A program made the position numbers and the translations under genes. Of a stretch of DNA of 64,000 bases, positions 1 through 10,081 are shown in pieces; the first letter of the stretch is position 1; every line of letters begins with the position of its first letter. Under the pieces are notes generated by a model. The model was given only the letters and a program-made list of their open reading frames with translations, made no database searches and had not been told where the DNA came from. Origin of the DNA: Anseongella ginsenosidimutans (GTDB lineage Bacteria; Bacteroidota; Bacteroidia; Sphingobacteriales; Sphingobacteriaceae); the NCBI RefSeq assembly GCF_008033235.1, contig NZ_CP042432.1, positions 3,410,001 through 3,474,000 of the forward strand, in the 5' to 3' direction.

Positions 1-869
1 ACAAAATCATAAATACCTTTGAACAGGCTGCTGAACGGCTCCAGCTGCAGGGCAACTCCGATGGCTACCATGGCAAAGCCCGCTGCAATGATGATCTTGT
101 ATTGACGTTTATACAAAAACCAGAATGTCAGGAAAGCAAAAATGGTAAAATAGGAAGTCGTCGAGAATGTCAGCAGCAAACATAGCAATAACAACCAGAT
201 ATCAAACCGGCGCTTCAGGGCGACCGCTAAGATCCAATACGGCATTACGGTGAATGTGAACATAGATGGCTCACCCGTATAGCCCTTCAGCCGCAGTAAA
301 GTAATTCCGCCCAGGTTCACCGTTTGGAAAAGAGAAGCAGACCGCTCATTGTGCCCCAGGGTTCTGTTCGACATAAAATCACCGTTATGCCCGGTAAACA
401 TATAATAAACAAATTCATACAGAGCGTAGAAACATAAAAGACGCAAGCCCCAATATGCGTACTCCAGTGTGGTCTGATCAGCAAAATATTTAACCAGGAT
501 ATAAATAAGGAAGCCTACTATCAGGTAAAGCGTTTGTGTAATATGGGACAACCGGTAAAACGTATCGAGGTAATCTGCCCGGTTGATCAGTACGAGGTCC
601 TCAGAAAGTTTCAGGCCGGAAACAAGGTTTGCCAACTGTGAACAAAAGCTCAGCGCAAGTATAATAGCGAAGAAAGCAAACAGCTCCTTTAAAATTAAGA
701 ACTTTACGTCTCCGAGCGGCAGAATGAGAATTATGCCGAAAAGAATGCTGCTTAGTACCGTAGCTATGGTAGTTCCCTGTATTGACGGAATTAACAGGAA
801 AGACGTTAAAGGGAAAAACAGCATGATGATGTTCAGAAACTTCGGGACGAAGGGATACTCTCTACACAT
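1..869 (-). CDS. O-antigen polymerase-like membrane protein (Wzy/EpsG type), partial
   Basis: This reading frame is open from an ATG at 867-869 to the window edge, so only the N-terminal 289 residues are seen. It begins MCREYPFVPKFLNIIMLFFP and is almost entirely hydrophobic stretches separated by short charged loops, with at least eight likely membrane segments. No enzyme motif is visible. It overlaps the 3' end of the wzc kinase part by 8 bases, so the two are co-transcribed and probably translationally coupled. A polytopic protein directly after wza-wzc in an exopolysaccharide cluster is usually the polymerase that joins lipid-linked repeat units in the inner membrane. That role is inferred from topology and position. 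A flippase is less likely, because a long loop lies in the middle of the protein (roughly residues 100-200), as in Wzy proteins. Confidence 0.6.
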   Translation of the reverse strand, partial: MCREYPFVPKFLNIIMLFFPLTSFLLIPSIQGTTIATVLSSILFGIILILPLGDVKFLILKELFAFFAIILALSFCSQLANLVSGLKLSEDLVLINRADYLDTFYRLSHITQTLYLIVGFLIYILVKYFADQTTLEYAYWGLRLLCFYALYEFVYYMFTGHNGDFMSNRTLGHNERSASLFQTVNLGGITLLRLKGYTGEPSMFTFTVMPYWILAVALKRRFDIWLLLLCLLLTFSTTSYFTIFAFLTFWFLYKRQYKIIIAAGFAMVAIGVALQLEPFSSLFKGIYDF

Positions 870-3158
870 AGCTATTTCCATATCCGATGTATCCTGCCCG
901 GGCGAGGTTAATGTCATTCACCACCAGGTAAAGATTACGGATTTTTGTCTTCCTTTTCAGTTCGTTCACGATCTCAATCTGCGATTTGTTCGTGTAGTTA
1001 TGCCTTGCCACGTACATGGTGATGTCCGCAAACTTTTCAATGATCAGCGCGTCGGAAACAAGGCCAACTGGCGGACTGTCAATAATAACATAGTCGAAAC
1101 GGCTGCGGAGGTAAGCGATCAGTTTGCCAAGTTTTTCACTCAGCAATAATTCCGAAGGATTCAAAGGCACCGGGCCTGAACTGACGATGAAACAGTTTTC
1201 GTTGAACAGGCTGGGTTTAATAATGCTTTGTACGTCGAGATCTTCATTAATATAATCAGTATAACCATGGTGATCATATTCAATCCCCATCATTCCGGAC
1301 AATTTGGGTTTCCTCAGATCAAGTTCTATGAAGACTACTTTTTTTCCGGCCAGCGCCAGCGAACTTCCAAGATTCCAGGTAAGGAACGTCTTCCCTTCTC
1401 CATGCGTACTGGAGGTAACCATAATTACATTGGAAGCGTTAAAATTAAGCACGAACTGCAAGTTGGTCCGGAGGCTGCGGAAGCTTTCGGCGATAAGCGA
1501 ATTGGATGCTTCGTGGATCACCAGGTTTGAAGAACCTGTATTACGCCCAATCTTGCCAATGATGGAAATATCGGTATACTTTTCTATGTCGAACTCGGAT
1601 TTTATCCTGGAATGCAGGAAATCTTTGGAATTGACATAGGTAAGCGGAACAATCAGGCCCATGACAAATGCCATGAAATAAATGATCCGCTTGGGGGCTT
1701 TACCGGCCAGCTGGTACTTTTCGCATTATCGATGATTCTTGACCCCGGCATATTTGAATTTTTTGCAATAGCCGCCTCTTCCCACCGCTGTAGCAGGTAC
1801 ATGTACAACTGCTGCTTGAGGTTCTGCTGACGGGCATAGTCAAGAAAAACACGTTCTTTACCCGGCACTTGCTGTATCTTGCTGTTAAATGCTGCATTCT
1901 CGCTGCCAAGTTCCCGGGTACTGAGCTGCAGTTCCTTTTTATAAGAAGTTATATTCTGAAGCAAGTTCGAACGAACTCCCTGGATCTGCTGATCCAGGTT
2001 CCTGATCACGGGATTTGCGTCGGTATAGGAAAGGCTTTTCTTTTCCCGTTCGAGCAGTAGCGAATTGTACTGAGCAAGAGAAGCCGCAAAGGAAGCATTC
2101 TGAATGCTAAGAGAACTGGGGATCACGCTCTTGTTATCCGGCTCGCCGAGATAACCTTCCAGCTGATTAATAATAGACAGCTGCGTCTGCGCCTCCTGGA
2201 GCTTGTTGTAGTAGTTGCTCGCGTTATCTATCAGCACCCTTGATTGTTCACTGATATCGGTAATTCGATTGCTGCTCCTGTAGTCTTCCAACTTTTCTTC
2301 CACTTCGCTCAGCTCGCCCGCCACGACATTCAGCCGGTTATTAATAAAAACCAGCATACTGTCGGCCATTCGCACCTTTTCCTTTATATTATTTTCCAGG
2401 TACTTATCCATGATATGCTGAAGGATCACTTCGCCCTTTTCCGGATGGGGGTATATCAGCGACATATCGACGGTTGTTACAGACTTGTCAGAAAACTGCA
2501 CGTTATAACTACTGGCAAGACGGCCTACTGCATCCTCATCGGAAATTATTTCCAGGCTGTAAACTGTCCCCGGCACGAGCGGAACATCCTTCTTTCTTTC
2601 CAGCAGCAGCTCATACTGAGGAAGTTTTACGGCACTTCCAAAACGAACGTCCTTTGTCAGTTCTTCCTCTTCGCTGCTTAACCGCCAGGTATTATTGCCG
2701 GTGATCTCGACGCGGTATGTTCTTTGATACAGGGAATCGACTGCAATATTCCGTATACCAGCCTGAAAAGGCGCTTCCCGGAAGATCTCATGCGAACCAA
2801 ACCCATACCCGGAAAACACGATTACGTTCAAATCCAGGTCTTGTACGACTTGCTTCATCAGGAACCTGGATTTTAAGATGACCTCCTCGTTTTTAATATT
2901 GCTTTTGCCGTCGGTAAGGGAGAACATCCCGATCTCAGAAGCAAAATTATTCATCGCCGACGTTCCCACGGGCGGCTGCTGGTCTTGCAGCAGCATAGTG
3001 CTTTCTATCATGTATTCTTTTGTGGCAAAAGAGGTATACGCGTATGCCAGCGAAAGAAATACAACCAGGCCGAGTATAAACAGGTACCAATGGGATTTAA
3101 TGTTTCGAAGCAGGCCTGCTATCCCCGAATTTCTGTCCGATCTTGTTACTGCGTTCAT
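862..3158 (-). CDS. Wzc-type polysaccharide co-polymerase / tyrosine autokinase, split by a frameshift
   Basis: Two overlapping frames together encode one exopolysaccharide tyrosine autokinase. The first (3158 to 1653, 501 aa) has a membrane segment near residues 25-45, the Wzz periplasmic domain, a coiled-coil stretch near 270-420 and ends at SRIIDNAKSTSWPVKP. The second frame resumes with PKRIIYFMAFVMGL, the second membrane segment, and then the kinase: Walker A SSTHGEGKT, Walker A' VFIELDLRKP, Walker B YVIIDSPP, and tyrosines at the C terminus (GYIGYGNSYV) that would be autophosphorylated. Adding one C to the five-C run (+ strand G5 at 1693-1697) joins the frames exactly at the expected PVKPPKR sequence. 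The protein controls chain length and export with Wza, which ends 2 bases upstream. It is either a real frameshift mutation or a homopolymer sequencing error; the latter is favoured. Confidence 0.85.
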
Positions 3159-3160
3159 TT

Positions 3161-3940
3161 TTAATTCCCCCCTAAAGAAGTATATCGTATTAAGAGTACG
3201 TATGCCGATACCAGTGTTGCAGCAAGCGTCAGGTATCGTGGAACAGTATTGTCTGAATTCAGCAGCCGTGTCCTGGACGGCTCCACATAGACAATATCAT
3301 TCTGCTTGAGGTAGAAATAGGGGGAATTAAGGATCCGCTTGTCGGTGATATCCATTCTTACAGCTACGTTTTCCCCTTCCGGATTCTTTCTGATCAGCAG
3401 AATGTTATTTCTTTTTCCGTAAACTGTCAGGTCTCCTGCGTACCCTAAGGCATCGATGATGGATACCCGTTCGTTCGGCATAACATAGGATGCGGGATTT
3501 TCCACCTCGCCCAGCACAGTCACGCGAAAATTGGTATAACGCACCTCAACTACCGGCGACCGGTAAAATTCTGAAGCCAGCTGCTGCAAGTATTCTTTCG
3601 CCTCGAAGGTGGACATGCCCGCCAGTTTCACCCTTCCCAGAACCGGAATTTCCACAAATCCCTCCTTATCCACGAGGTAACCTGAAGCAGGGGAAGGAGT
3701 CCGCGCATCGCCGTTCCGGCTATTGATCATAACGGCAGCCTGTGGATCTATCGTGTTGATATTGATCTCCAGGACGTCGTCAGGATGGATCACCGGCTCA
3801 ATATAGTCGGCAATATCTACCGGTACCGGCTTGCTATTTTCGGGAATGTTTTGAAAATAGGAAAGCTTTTTCGAAGATGCGCAGGAACTTAGCGCACTTA
3901 CTGCCAGCACGGTATAAAAATAAAGGCGTATCTTTTTCAT
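3161..3940 (-). CDS. Wza-type polysaccharide export lipoprotein
   Basis: A 259-residue outer-membrane polysaccharide export protein. The signal peptide ends in a lipobox (VSALSSC) with Cys20 as the lipidated residue. The Poly_export domain follows (about 45-135, with DYIEPVIHPDDVLEI and the VDKEGFVEIPVLGRVKLAG segment), then an SLBB domain (about 138-225, VTVLGEVENPASYVMPNERV). A C-terminal membrane helix (about 235-252) is typical of Bacteroidota members, where it replaces the amphipathic barrel helix of E. coli Wza. It forms the export channel for polysaccharide made by the neighbouring polymerase and controlled by Wzc. Its ATG overlaps the TGA of the upstream giant gene as ATGA, so the two are coupled. 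Confidence 0.9.
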   Translation of the reverse strand: MKKIRLYFYTVLAVSALSSCASSKKLSYFQNIPENSKPVPVDIADYIEPVIHPDDVLEININTIDPQAAVMINSRNGDARTPSPASGYLVDKEGFVEIPVLGRVKLAGMSTFEAKEYLQQLASEFYRSPVVEVRYTNFRVTVLGEVENPASYVMPNERVSIIDALGYAGDLTVYGKRNNILLIRKNPEGENVAVRMDITDKRILNSPYFYLKQNDIVYVEPSRTRLLNSDNTVPRYLTLAATLVSAYVLLIRYTSLGGN

Positions 3941-6900
3941 AAAACTATCAATATTGAATCATCATTTCCAGAGCGGCTCCCTGCCCGGATGATATAAATT
4001 CCGGTATTCAGAGCCACACCCGGTTGAAGGGTTGTCTCGACCGCGCCGTCCGCGCCGGAAGTTACTGACTGCGAGTATACTTCCCTGCCAAGAACGTCCC
4101 TGATCTCAATCGTTACTTCTTCGGACGGGCCAAAATGTTCCGCGCGGACACGAACCTCAGAACCGCTGTTCGGATTTGGATAAGCAGTTATTGTCGCCTG
4201 CTGGTTATCCTGACCTGGTTCCTCTACCTGAGGTTCTTCCGGTTCGGGTTCCGGGATGCCAGGAGGCAGTTCAGGCGCTTCACCTTCCGGCCGTACGTTT
4301 TCGATATAATAGATGTTATCCTGGTAGTCATAATTGGTAAAATCGGTACCCAGGTAATCGCCGCCCATGATGTAAGCATTTGGGATAGGATTCCCTTCGC
4401 TATCTATTGCTTTCCAGATACGGATCCCGATCTTGTCACCGGCATTCCGCTCCCTGTCCGTATAGGAGGTCCCGACCCTGATCCCAAAGGCTGAAGCAGG
4501 ATTAAATGTACCCCTGGCAAGTACGGTGGACGAACCGGACAGTCTTGGTAATACGGATTGTCCGTCAAGGGGATTATGCGTAAACAGCGTCTGGAAGGAA
4601 GCGCTGCCCTTGGCATACCACCTGAATGACTCAACGGAAGCACAGCATCCGTGGTAAGCGGCTAACTGGATTACCGAGACCGGCTTGGTTGCGTCGGCTC
4701 GCTCAAAAAATGGCGAAACAATCTCATCTGAGTTTGGCACAATCGTTTCCCCGTCGATGCTTCCGTCATGGGAATTGTAACCTGTCCTGGTTTTAAAATT
4801 AAAAGCATTGATCACTTGCTGTGCATAGGGTTCCCGGATGCCTTCGCCAGCGCGCTGCCAGAGACCGTGCAGCATGACTGTCTTCAGCGGCATCGTCGCA
4901 TCATTGGAGGAGATCTGCAGGACGTCATGGACGACACTGACCCGGCTGCTTACGTCCTCAGCTATGAATTCTATTGTTATCTCCGTAAAGGCTCCCGGCG
5001 CTAATGACACCGGGACCGTATTGGGCATAATTCTCCATCGGGCAGGCTGCGATAAGGAGAACTCACTTATGATAAGGGGCTCAGTGCCTTCGTTTGCGAT
5101 CCTTAGTTTTACCTTGTCGTGATTGGCATTGTAAGGCGTAAACGTACCGTTATCGTTCGTGCGCCGCCATGGGACCTGAATACGTGAAAAGACCAGGTGG
5201 TCCGCCGCCGGAAACAGATCCATGTTCTGAACGGTTATCCGGGCATCTGAAAGCACCGGCGCTTCCGTCGGACTGATTAATACGTAGTTGATCTTTGTGT
5301 TGTCGCCGCCCGAAGCATCCAGGGTAAGACGGCCGTCTTCCACCCGGACTATCACCGTTGCACGCCGGTATTTATCGCCGGAGTTCGGAACAAAGCCCGT
5401 AACAGCCGGAACACCTTCCACGTTTATTTGGTGAGTACTGTTAAAATAATCGGGATCCCCGGCGCTGATAGTAACACTGTACCAGCCAGAATCCATGGCA
5501 AATTCCCAGCTGCCGGGACTTTGCCCGCCAGTCGTCGCTTGCATATGAGCCAAGCTACGGAGCTGAAGAGAATCGGTTCCCGCACGGGTTCTCATGCTTG
5601 CGGTATGATCCTTTGGCTGCCCGGTTTGCGGATCTATCCAGCCAAAGCCCCTGCTTTCATTAAAGGGCAATCCCGAATCCGCCGTGTAGCCGGAAGGTAT
5701 AGCTGATCCTGCTTCCTGAAAATTGATCCTGGCTTGCTGTTCTGTCTCCGGTACATCCCCGGCCTTCAGCAAGGTAATACCGGCAGTTAAACCAGGAGTA
5801 TTATTCCAGTTGAACTCGATGACGTATAAGTTTCCGTTCACTGTATCTTCTACGATATCCAGGGGATTGGCAAAACCGGACATTCCTACTAAGCCGTGAT
5901 CACCGGACCCGGCGGTCGCCCTGATAATATCGAAAACGATGTCATTACCCTGTGCAGCGGAAGGATCGGGCACCATTGATCCTGGTTCCAGTACCATAAT
6001 ATCGCCGCCCCCACTGAACCTGCATACCAGGAGTTTTCCCTTTAGTGCGCCGTTGAACGTTTCACTTTTATACTCGATAACGCCGTTCGGCGATTTATTT
6101 GTTTCGAAATTAAAAGCAGGGCTTCGGTAATTGATATCCGGAACGACGCTCGCGGGGTAAAGCGGATTATCGACGTAGCCCCTGTTCGCTACGTATTCCC
6201 CTCTAAGTGGATTAGGATGGCCAAAATAACCAACTTCTTTTTCAGGATTTATCCGCAGCAGCCAGTCATTTTGCACCCTCACATCGGCCGTTCCGGGAAT
6301 CGCCGGTCCGCTGTAAAAACTACCGTCGGGCCGGCGGGTACCAGGTACCGAAGCAGGCGTGTTGCCGCCGCCTCCCGATCCGTTTACCGGAACATAGAGT
6401 TGTCCGTTCGTATGCCATAAAAGGTCGTACGCATTCCTCACTCCTGAAGCGTAGATTGTCAGCGGAGAAGCCGTACCGTAAGGATTATACGTACCGTCTG
6501 ACATCGTCATCGAGCCAGCCGGGGCGCCATTTATCACAGCCTGGTTGGCTGTCGTCTGGACATCAAGAGGCAAGGTAGCAGATGCCAGCTTTTGAAGGTC
6601 AAGCCGTAGCACCGCCGCCGCCAGCAGGCTTTCATTCCGCTGCCAGGAGGGATCATAGGCCCCCATCGAGCTATTCCCGCCCTGGGATATATACAATGCT
6701 CCGTCAGGACCGAAGGCAAGGCTGTTGGTCATATGGTCTTTTTTCGAACGGGGAAGATGAGTTACCATCAATTGTTCGTTCTGCAGATTGCTGCCGCTTA
6801 GCCGCGAAATATTCCCGCTGAAATCCGGGGCAAGATCAAGCCCTGCGTAAGAATGGGATATCCAAACCACCGGGTTCGCCGCCGTTGCCTGCGGGTCAAA

Positions 6901-8910
6901 AGCCAATCCGACAGCGGAGCGCACCCCATATTCATTAACCAGTGTGTTTATCACTTGCTGACCTGAAAGGGAGCCATCGGCATGGTTTACGGTATACCTT
7001 TCAATAACGCCGTCAAGGCGTAAAGCATATAGTTTTCCATCGGGGCCAAAGGCCAGGGAGGAATATTTTTTATTTTGCGTTTGTTGCAGGGAAATCTGCG
7101 TAAAGACCGCGTCCAGGTTATTGCCGGTATCAGGGGGCGTTCCCTCCGTAGCAAAGGTTGCCTCAAAGGGAATAAACGATGCTCCACTGTAAGATTTTAC
7201 TTCATCTGTTATCGTAAAGGTATAAACCGTATTGGGTTCGAGGCCATCAGCCGGTGTAAAACTTATTGCATCTCCCCCACCGGTACCTTGCGGCACCCCT
7301 GTTACCGGAACTTCTCCGGAAGCAGTAGATTTGGTCAGGAAGACGCTTGTACTGGTGATGGTAGAATTGTCCACCCCTCCCGGATATCCCGGAACCACCG
7401 GCACATGCAAGTGATTGGCGGCGATACTTACGGTGTTCAGGCTGACATCCGTAGCGCCGTCAGAAGGTGTGGAAGAGATCACGTAGGGCCTTTCCTCTTC
7501 CGGCGGCACGGACACCCGCATAATGCGCGCCGAATTGATCTTGGTATTGGTTCCGCCGTCGGCGGTAATCGTCAGGAATCCATCATTGACGTTAACTCTT
7601 ACGGTGGCCGACTTAAAACGGGTGATACTCCCCTCGGCGCCCGCCGGTGTAAATGCAGGAATGGCATTTACGCCTTCTACGTTCAGTGAATGGACTTCAG
7701 GACTGCTTCCCACATCGGCGTCACCCGCGGAAAGAGTTACATCATAAACGCCGTTCAACACCTGTATTTCCCAATATCCTTCCACCGGGGTGCCGTTGAA
7801 ATTACCTTGCACGTCATCTCCCTGCATATGCATCAGCGTGGCAAGGAGTACGTCCTGCGGTATGCCCCGGTTCCGGCCATTCCCGGCCGTACCACCGGTG
7901 GAAAGATCCAGCGGGCTCGCGTCAGAGCGCCTTTTCCAGCCAAAGGAAAGGCTGTCGCCCTGGTAAGCCCCCATACGGGGGCCGAATGGCTGTCCGTAAT
8001 CACGTAGCCATCCGGCAGGAGGAATCGTTTGCGGATCCTGGAAGTTAACCTTCACATCCCAAACCGGAAGCTGGGTGGCAAGCTGCCGGATCTCAAAATC
8101 ATCAAAACGGAAAGTGACGGGTGTAGTCCCGCTGCGATGGGTCGCATAAATGCCGGCAAACGCGGTACTAGCATGTAAGCCCATACCTGCCGTACTCAAC
8201 GCCGGCTGAGTGTAAACGGAACCAGCGTTGGTGTAATTGATCCCATCAATGGAGTAGAACCCTTCTGCAGTACTGGCCACCGGGTCAATCACCAGGCGCA
8301 GGCGAAGCAACTGATTTTGAAGGCCGTTGATAAACGGGGTAAGACGCTGGTCCGGATTCAGGGTACCAGCAATACCACTGGAAGCATCATTGATCTCCCT
8401 TCGCAGTTCTACCCGGTTTCCCCGGGCAACCAGTTTCAGGAAGGTCTTATCGTCCAGCCCGAACCAAATGCCTGCCTGTTGCGAAGCCGTCCCGTAAAAG
8501 GGGTTTACCAGGGTAACGTCAATTTGCAACTTCCTTTCGGAATCCACCTTGACGACCAGCACGTTCAACTGGTTATTATTTGTCAGGTAATCAATTCCCT
8601 TGTTTGTCAACAGGCTTAGACGGCCACTTCCAATCGTGAGCCTGGACGCTTCATACGCGGGCAAACTATTGTCAGAAGGGCTGCCATCTGCCGGCAGGCG
8701 TGTACCCGAATAAGGAATCACTCCCGTGAAGCCGGTACCCTGACCATTTGCATCCGTTAGCGTGCCGGCTACCGGACCTTCAAATGCCAGACTGAATGGC
8801 AATTCAACCGGTACGCTATCTTGCAACAAGGCTGAAGTTCCAGTCGTGCGCGCACTTCCGCTATAATGAAAGCAGGTACACGCTATCAAACAGAGTACAA
8901 ATAGTTTCAT
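3937..8910 (-). CDS. Giant secreted malectin / sugar-dehydrogenase-propeller protein with T9SS sorting domain
   Basis: A 1657-residue exported mosaic protein. After a signal peptide (MKLFVLCLIACTCFHYSGSA) come, at approximate positions: a concanavalin/LamG-like domain (35-275); a malectin-like domain (283-470) with the VKVNFQD start and GNGRNRG; an Ig-like Big_5 domain (475-590, STPSDGATDVSLNTVSI); a six-bladed propeller like PQQ-dependent sugar dehydrogenases (600-1075, SLAFGPDGKLYAL, GVRNAYDLLWHTNGQLYVP); a second malectin-like domain (1085-1235, ARINFQEAGSAIPSGY); a choice-of-anchor region (KLRIANEGTEPLIISEF); a Pro/Glu-rich linker; and a type A T9SS C-terminal signal (YPNPNSG to GIYIIRAGS). 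It would be surface-attached or released by the type IX system. Malectin and LamG modules bind carbohydrate, so it may hold or modify the polysaccharide of this cluster; that is inferred from position. Whether the propeller is enzymatic cannot be told. Confidence 0.85.
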   Translation of the reverse strand: MKLFVLCLIACTCFHYSGSARTTGTSALLQDSVPVELPFSLAFEGPVAGTLTDANGQGTGFTGVIPYSGTRLPADGSPSDNSLPAYEASRLTIGSGRLSLLTNKGIDYLTNNNQLNVLVVKVDSERKLQIDVTLVNPFYGTASQQAGIWFGLDDKTFLKLVARGNRVELRREINDASSGIAGTLNPDQRLTPFINGLQNQLLRLRLVIDPVASTAEGFYSIDGINYTNAGSVYTQPALSTAGMGLHASTAFAGIYATHRSGTTPVTFRFDDFEIRQLATQLPVWDVKVNFQDPQTIPPAGWLRDYGQPFGPRMGAYQGDSLSFGWKRRSDASPLDLSTGGTAGNGRNRGIPQDVLLATLMHMQGDDVQGNFNGTPVEGYWEIQVLNGVYDVTLSAGDADVGSSPEVHSLNVEGVNAIPAFTPAGAEGSITRFKSATVRVNVNDGFLTITADGGTNTKINSARIMRVSVPPEEERPYVISSTPSDGATDVSLNTVSIAANHLHVPVVPGYPGGVDNSTITSTSVFLTKSTASGEVPVTGVPQGTGGGDAISFTPADGLEPNTVYTFTITDEVKSYSGASFIPFEATFATEGTPPDTGNNLDAVFTQISLQQTQNKKYSSLAFGPDGKLYALRLDGVIERYTVNHADGSLSGQQVINTLVNEYGVRSAVGLAFDPQATAANPVVWISHSYAGLDLAPDFSGNISRLSGSNLQNEQLMVTHLPRSKKDHMTNSLAFGPDGALYISQGGNSSMGAYDPSWQRNESLLAAAVLRLDLQKLASATLPLDVQTTANQAVINGAPAGSMTMSDGTYNPYGTASPLTIYASGVRNAYDLLWHTNGQLYVPVNGSGGGGNTPASVPGTRRPDGSFYSGPAIPGTADVRVQNDWLLRINPEKEVGYFGHPNPLRGEYVANRGYVDNPLYPASVVPDINYRSPAFNFETNKSPNGVIEYKSETFNGALKGKLLVCRFSGGGDIMVLEPGSMVPDPSAAQGNDIVFDIIRATAGSGDHGLVGMSGFANPLDIVEDTVNGNLYVIEFNWNNTPGLTAGITLLKAGDVPETEQQARINFQEAGSAIPSGYTADSGLPFNESRGFGWIDPQTGQPKDHTASMRTRAGTDSLQLRSLAHMQATTGGQSPGSWEFAMDSGWYSVTISAGDPDYFNSTHQINVEGVPAVTGFVPNSGDKYRRATVIVRVEDGRLTLDASGGDNTKINYVLISPTEAPVLSDARITVQNMDLFPAADHLVFSRIQVPWRRTNDNGTFTPYNANHDKVKLRIANEGTEPLIISEFSLSQPARWRIMPNTVPVSLAPGAFTEITIEFIAEDVSSRVSVVHDVLQISSNDATMPLKTVMLHGLWQRAGEGIREPYAQQVINAFNFKTRTGYNSHDGSIDGETIVPNSDEIVSPFFERADATKPVSVIQLAAYHGCCASVESFRWYAKGSASFQTLFTHNPLDGQSVLPRLSGSSTVLARGTFNPASAFGIRVGTSYTDRERNAGDKIGIRIWKAIDSEGNPIPNAYIMGGDYLGTDFTNYDYQDNIYYIENVRPEGEAPELPPGIPEPEPEEPQVEEPGQDNQQATITAYPNPNSGSEVRVRAEHFGPSEEVTIEIRDVLGREVYSQSVTSGADGAVETTLQPGVALNTGIYIIRAGSRSGNDDSILIVL

Positions 8911-8941
8911 AACCCCAGGAATTAATTATCTAGGTATTAAG

Positions 8942-9685
8942 TTATTCTGTATAAAGGGCTTCTATTTCTTCGTAAGGAAGCCAGATATTGTAAAGACGTA
9001 CGTCATCCAGTTTACCTTTGTAATAAACGGTCTCAACGGCACCACCTTCTTCCGGTTTATGAAGGATTTTGCCCAGGTAAGCAGGGGTCGCATCATCCGG
9101 GAGTGCAGAAGCATCCACTGTATATTCCTTAGAGAGCTTTTTCTTACCATTAACGAAAATATCCACGATGCCGGAAGCATCGTCCCAGCGCAGCACCACA
9201 TTATACCACTGGTTAGCCTGAATAACAATATCCGTTTCTACGTTCCATTTTCCATTGCACATTGCTTCAATCCTCCCCTCTTCGCTATATCCTACGTAGT
9301 ACTTTCCAAAATAAGGATCGCTTTCTACGGACTTCTTTACGAAAAGCGGATTGTTCTCCTTACACAGGCAGGGGTAGATCCAGAAAGAGAGCGTACCTGC
9401 TTTTTCTTTGAGGCCAACGCTGATATCCATCCAGCCGCTGAACCCGTTAAAAAAGGCGGAAGAATTCTCTGTGCCTTTGCGGTCGGAAAGATAGGTGATC
9501 CCGTGCATGTCAAATTCCTGGCCCGATACGTCATCTACCCCGTTACCCGAGAACGGGAAATAGTGTATCAGGTTGCTACTGAAATCAGGTTTGTCATCTT
9601 CCAGCTTTTTGTCACATCCGGCAGCCAAAACCATTAATGCAGCAGCTGCAAGGGCTTTCATGGCCCGTTTTTTCAAAGAGATCAT
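8942..9685 (-). CDS. LamG/concanavalin-like domain lipoprotein
   Basis: A 247-residue lipoprotein with lipobox LAAGC (Cys24). The mature protein is one LamG-type laminin/concanavalin jelly roll, from HYFPFSGNGVDDVSG near residue 40 to the C-terminal LDDVRLYNIWLPYEEIEALY, the usual last strand of LamG_3 domains. These domains bind glycans or act as adhesive modules. It is the first gene of the minus-strand exopolysaccharide run and lies 31 bases upstream of the giant malectin protein. No catalytic residues are recognisable. A role in anchoring surface polysaccharide is plausible but inferred only from context. Confidence 0.75.
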   Translation of the reverse strand: MISLKKRAMKALAAAALMVLAAGCDKKLEDDKPDFSSNLIHYFPFSGNGVDDVSGQEFDMHGITYLSDRKGTENSSAFFNGFSGWMDISVGLKEKAGTLSFWIYPCLCKENNPLFVKKSVESDPYFGKYYVGYSEEGRIEAMCNGKWNVETDIVIQANQWYNVVLRWDDASGIVDIFVNGKKKLSKEYTVDASALPDDATPAYLGKILHKPEEGGAVETVYYKGKLDDVRLYNIWLPYEEIEALYTE

Positions 9686-10081
9686 AATTAATAGATTTTA
9701 TTATTTAACCATGGTATTTGACAGGCAAGCTCACAGCTTCGCCACTCCACTTACATCCCCTGTGTTCCCAGATAAATGTGTAGCCTCGTTCGCTGGTAAG
9801 AGCAGCAATATTACAACATAAACATAAAAAATTATTAATTTTTATAATTATGCGATATTTTATATATAATAATGAGAAATTCTGTGAAGGGTCGTGTATA
9901 GGTTCGTTTTCCTTGCTCACAAGCCCGCTGTTTTTCATATACCTCTTCTCAGATATTTACAATGAAATGCACATATGCCTGTGACCGTTAGCGGTTTATA
10001 GAAAATGTCTCTACCTTTCTATTGTTAAAAGATGCATTGATGCGCAATAATTACATATTTAAATAGGAGGTTACAAAACAT
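9686..10081. promoter_or_regulatory. Divergent intergenic region between the EPS cluster and upxY-like gene
   Basis: This is a 396-base gene-free stretch between two divergent transcription units. Its middle (about 9820-9880) is very AT-rich and likely holds promoter elements for one or both directions. The part next to the lipoprotein gene (9690-9800) has normal base composition and may be a long 5' leader of the EPS transcript. Near the plus-strand gene is an unusually complete Shine-Dalgarno sequence. I found no inverted repeats of the kind that flank invertible capsule promoters, and no convincing gene. Confidence 0.5.
10065..10070 (+). promoter_or_regulatory. Strong Shine-Dalgarno (AGGAGG) before upxY-like gene
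   Basis: AGGAGG lies 11 bases before the ATG at 10082. Full-length Shine-Dalgarno sequences are uncommon in Bacteroidota, so this suggests efficient translation of the regulator and supports the chosen start. Confidence 0.6.

Noticed and set aside
9686-10081. Invertible promoter for the polysaccharide locus
   Set aside because: No pair of inverted repeats flanks the AT-rich centre and no invertase gene is nearby.
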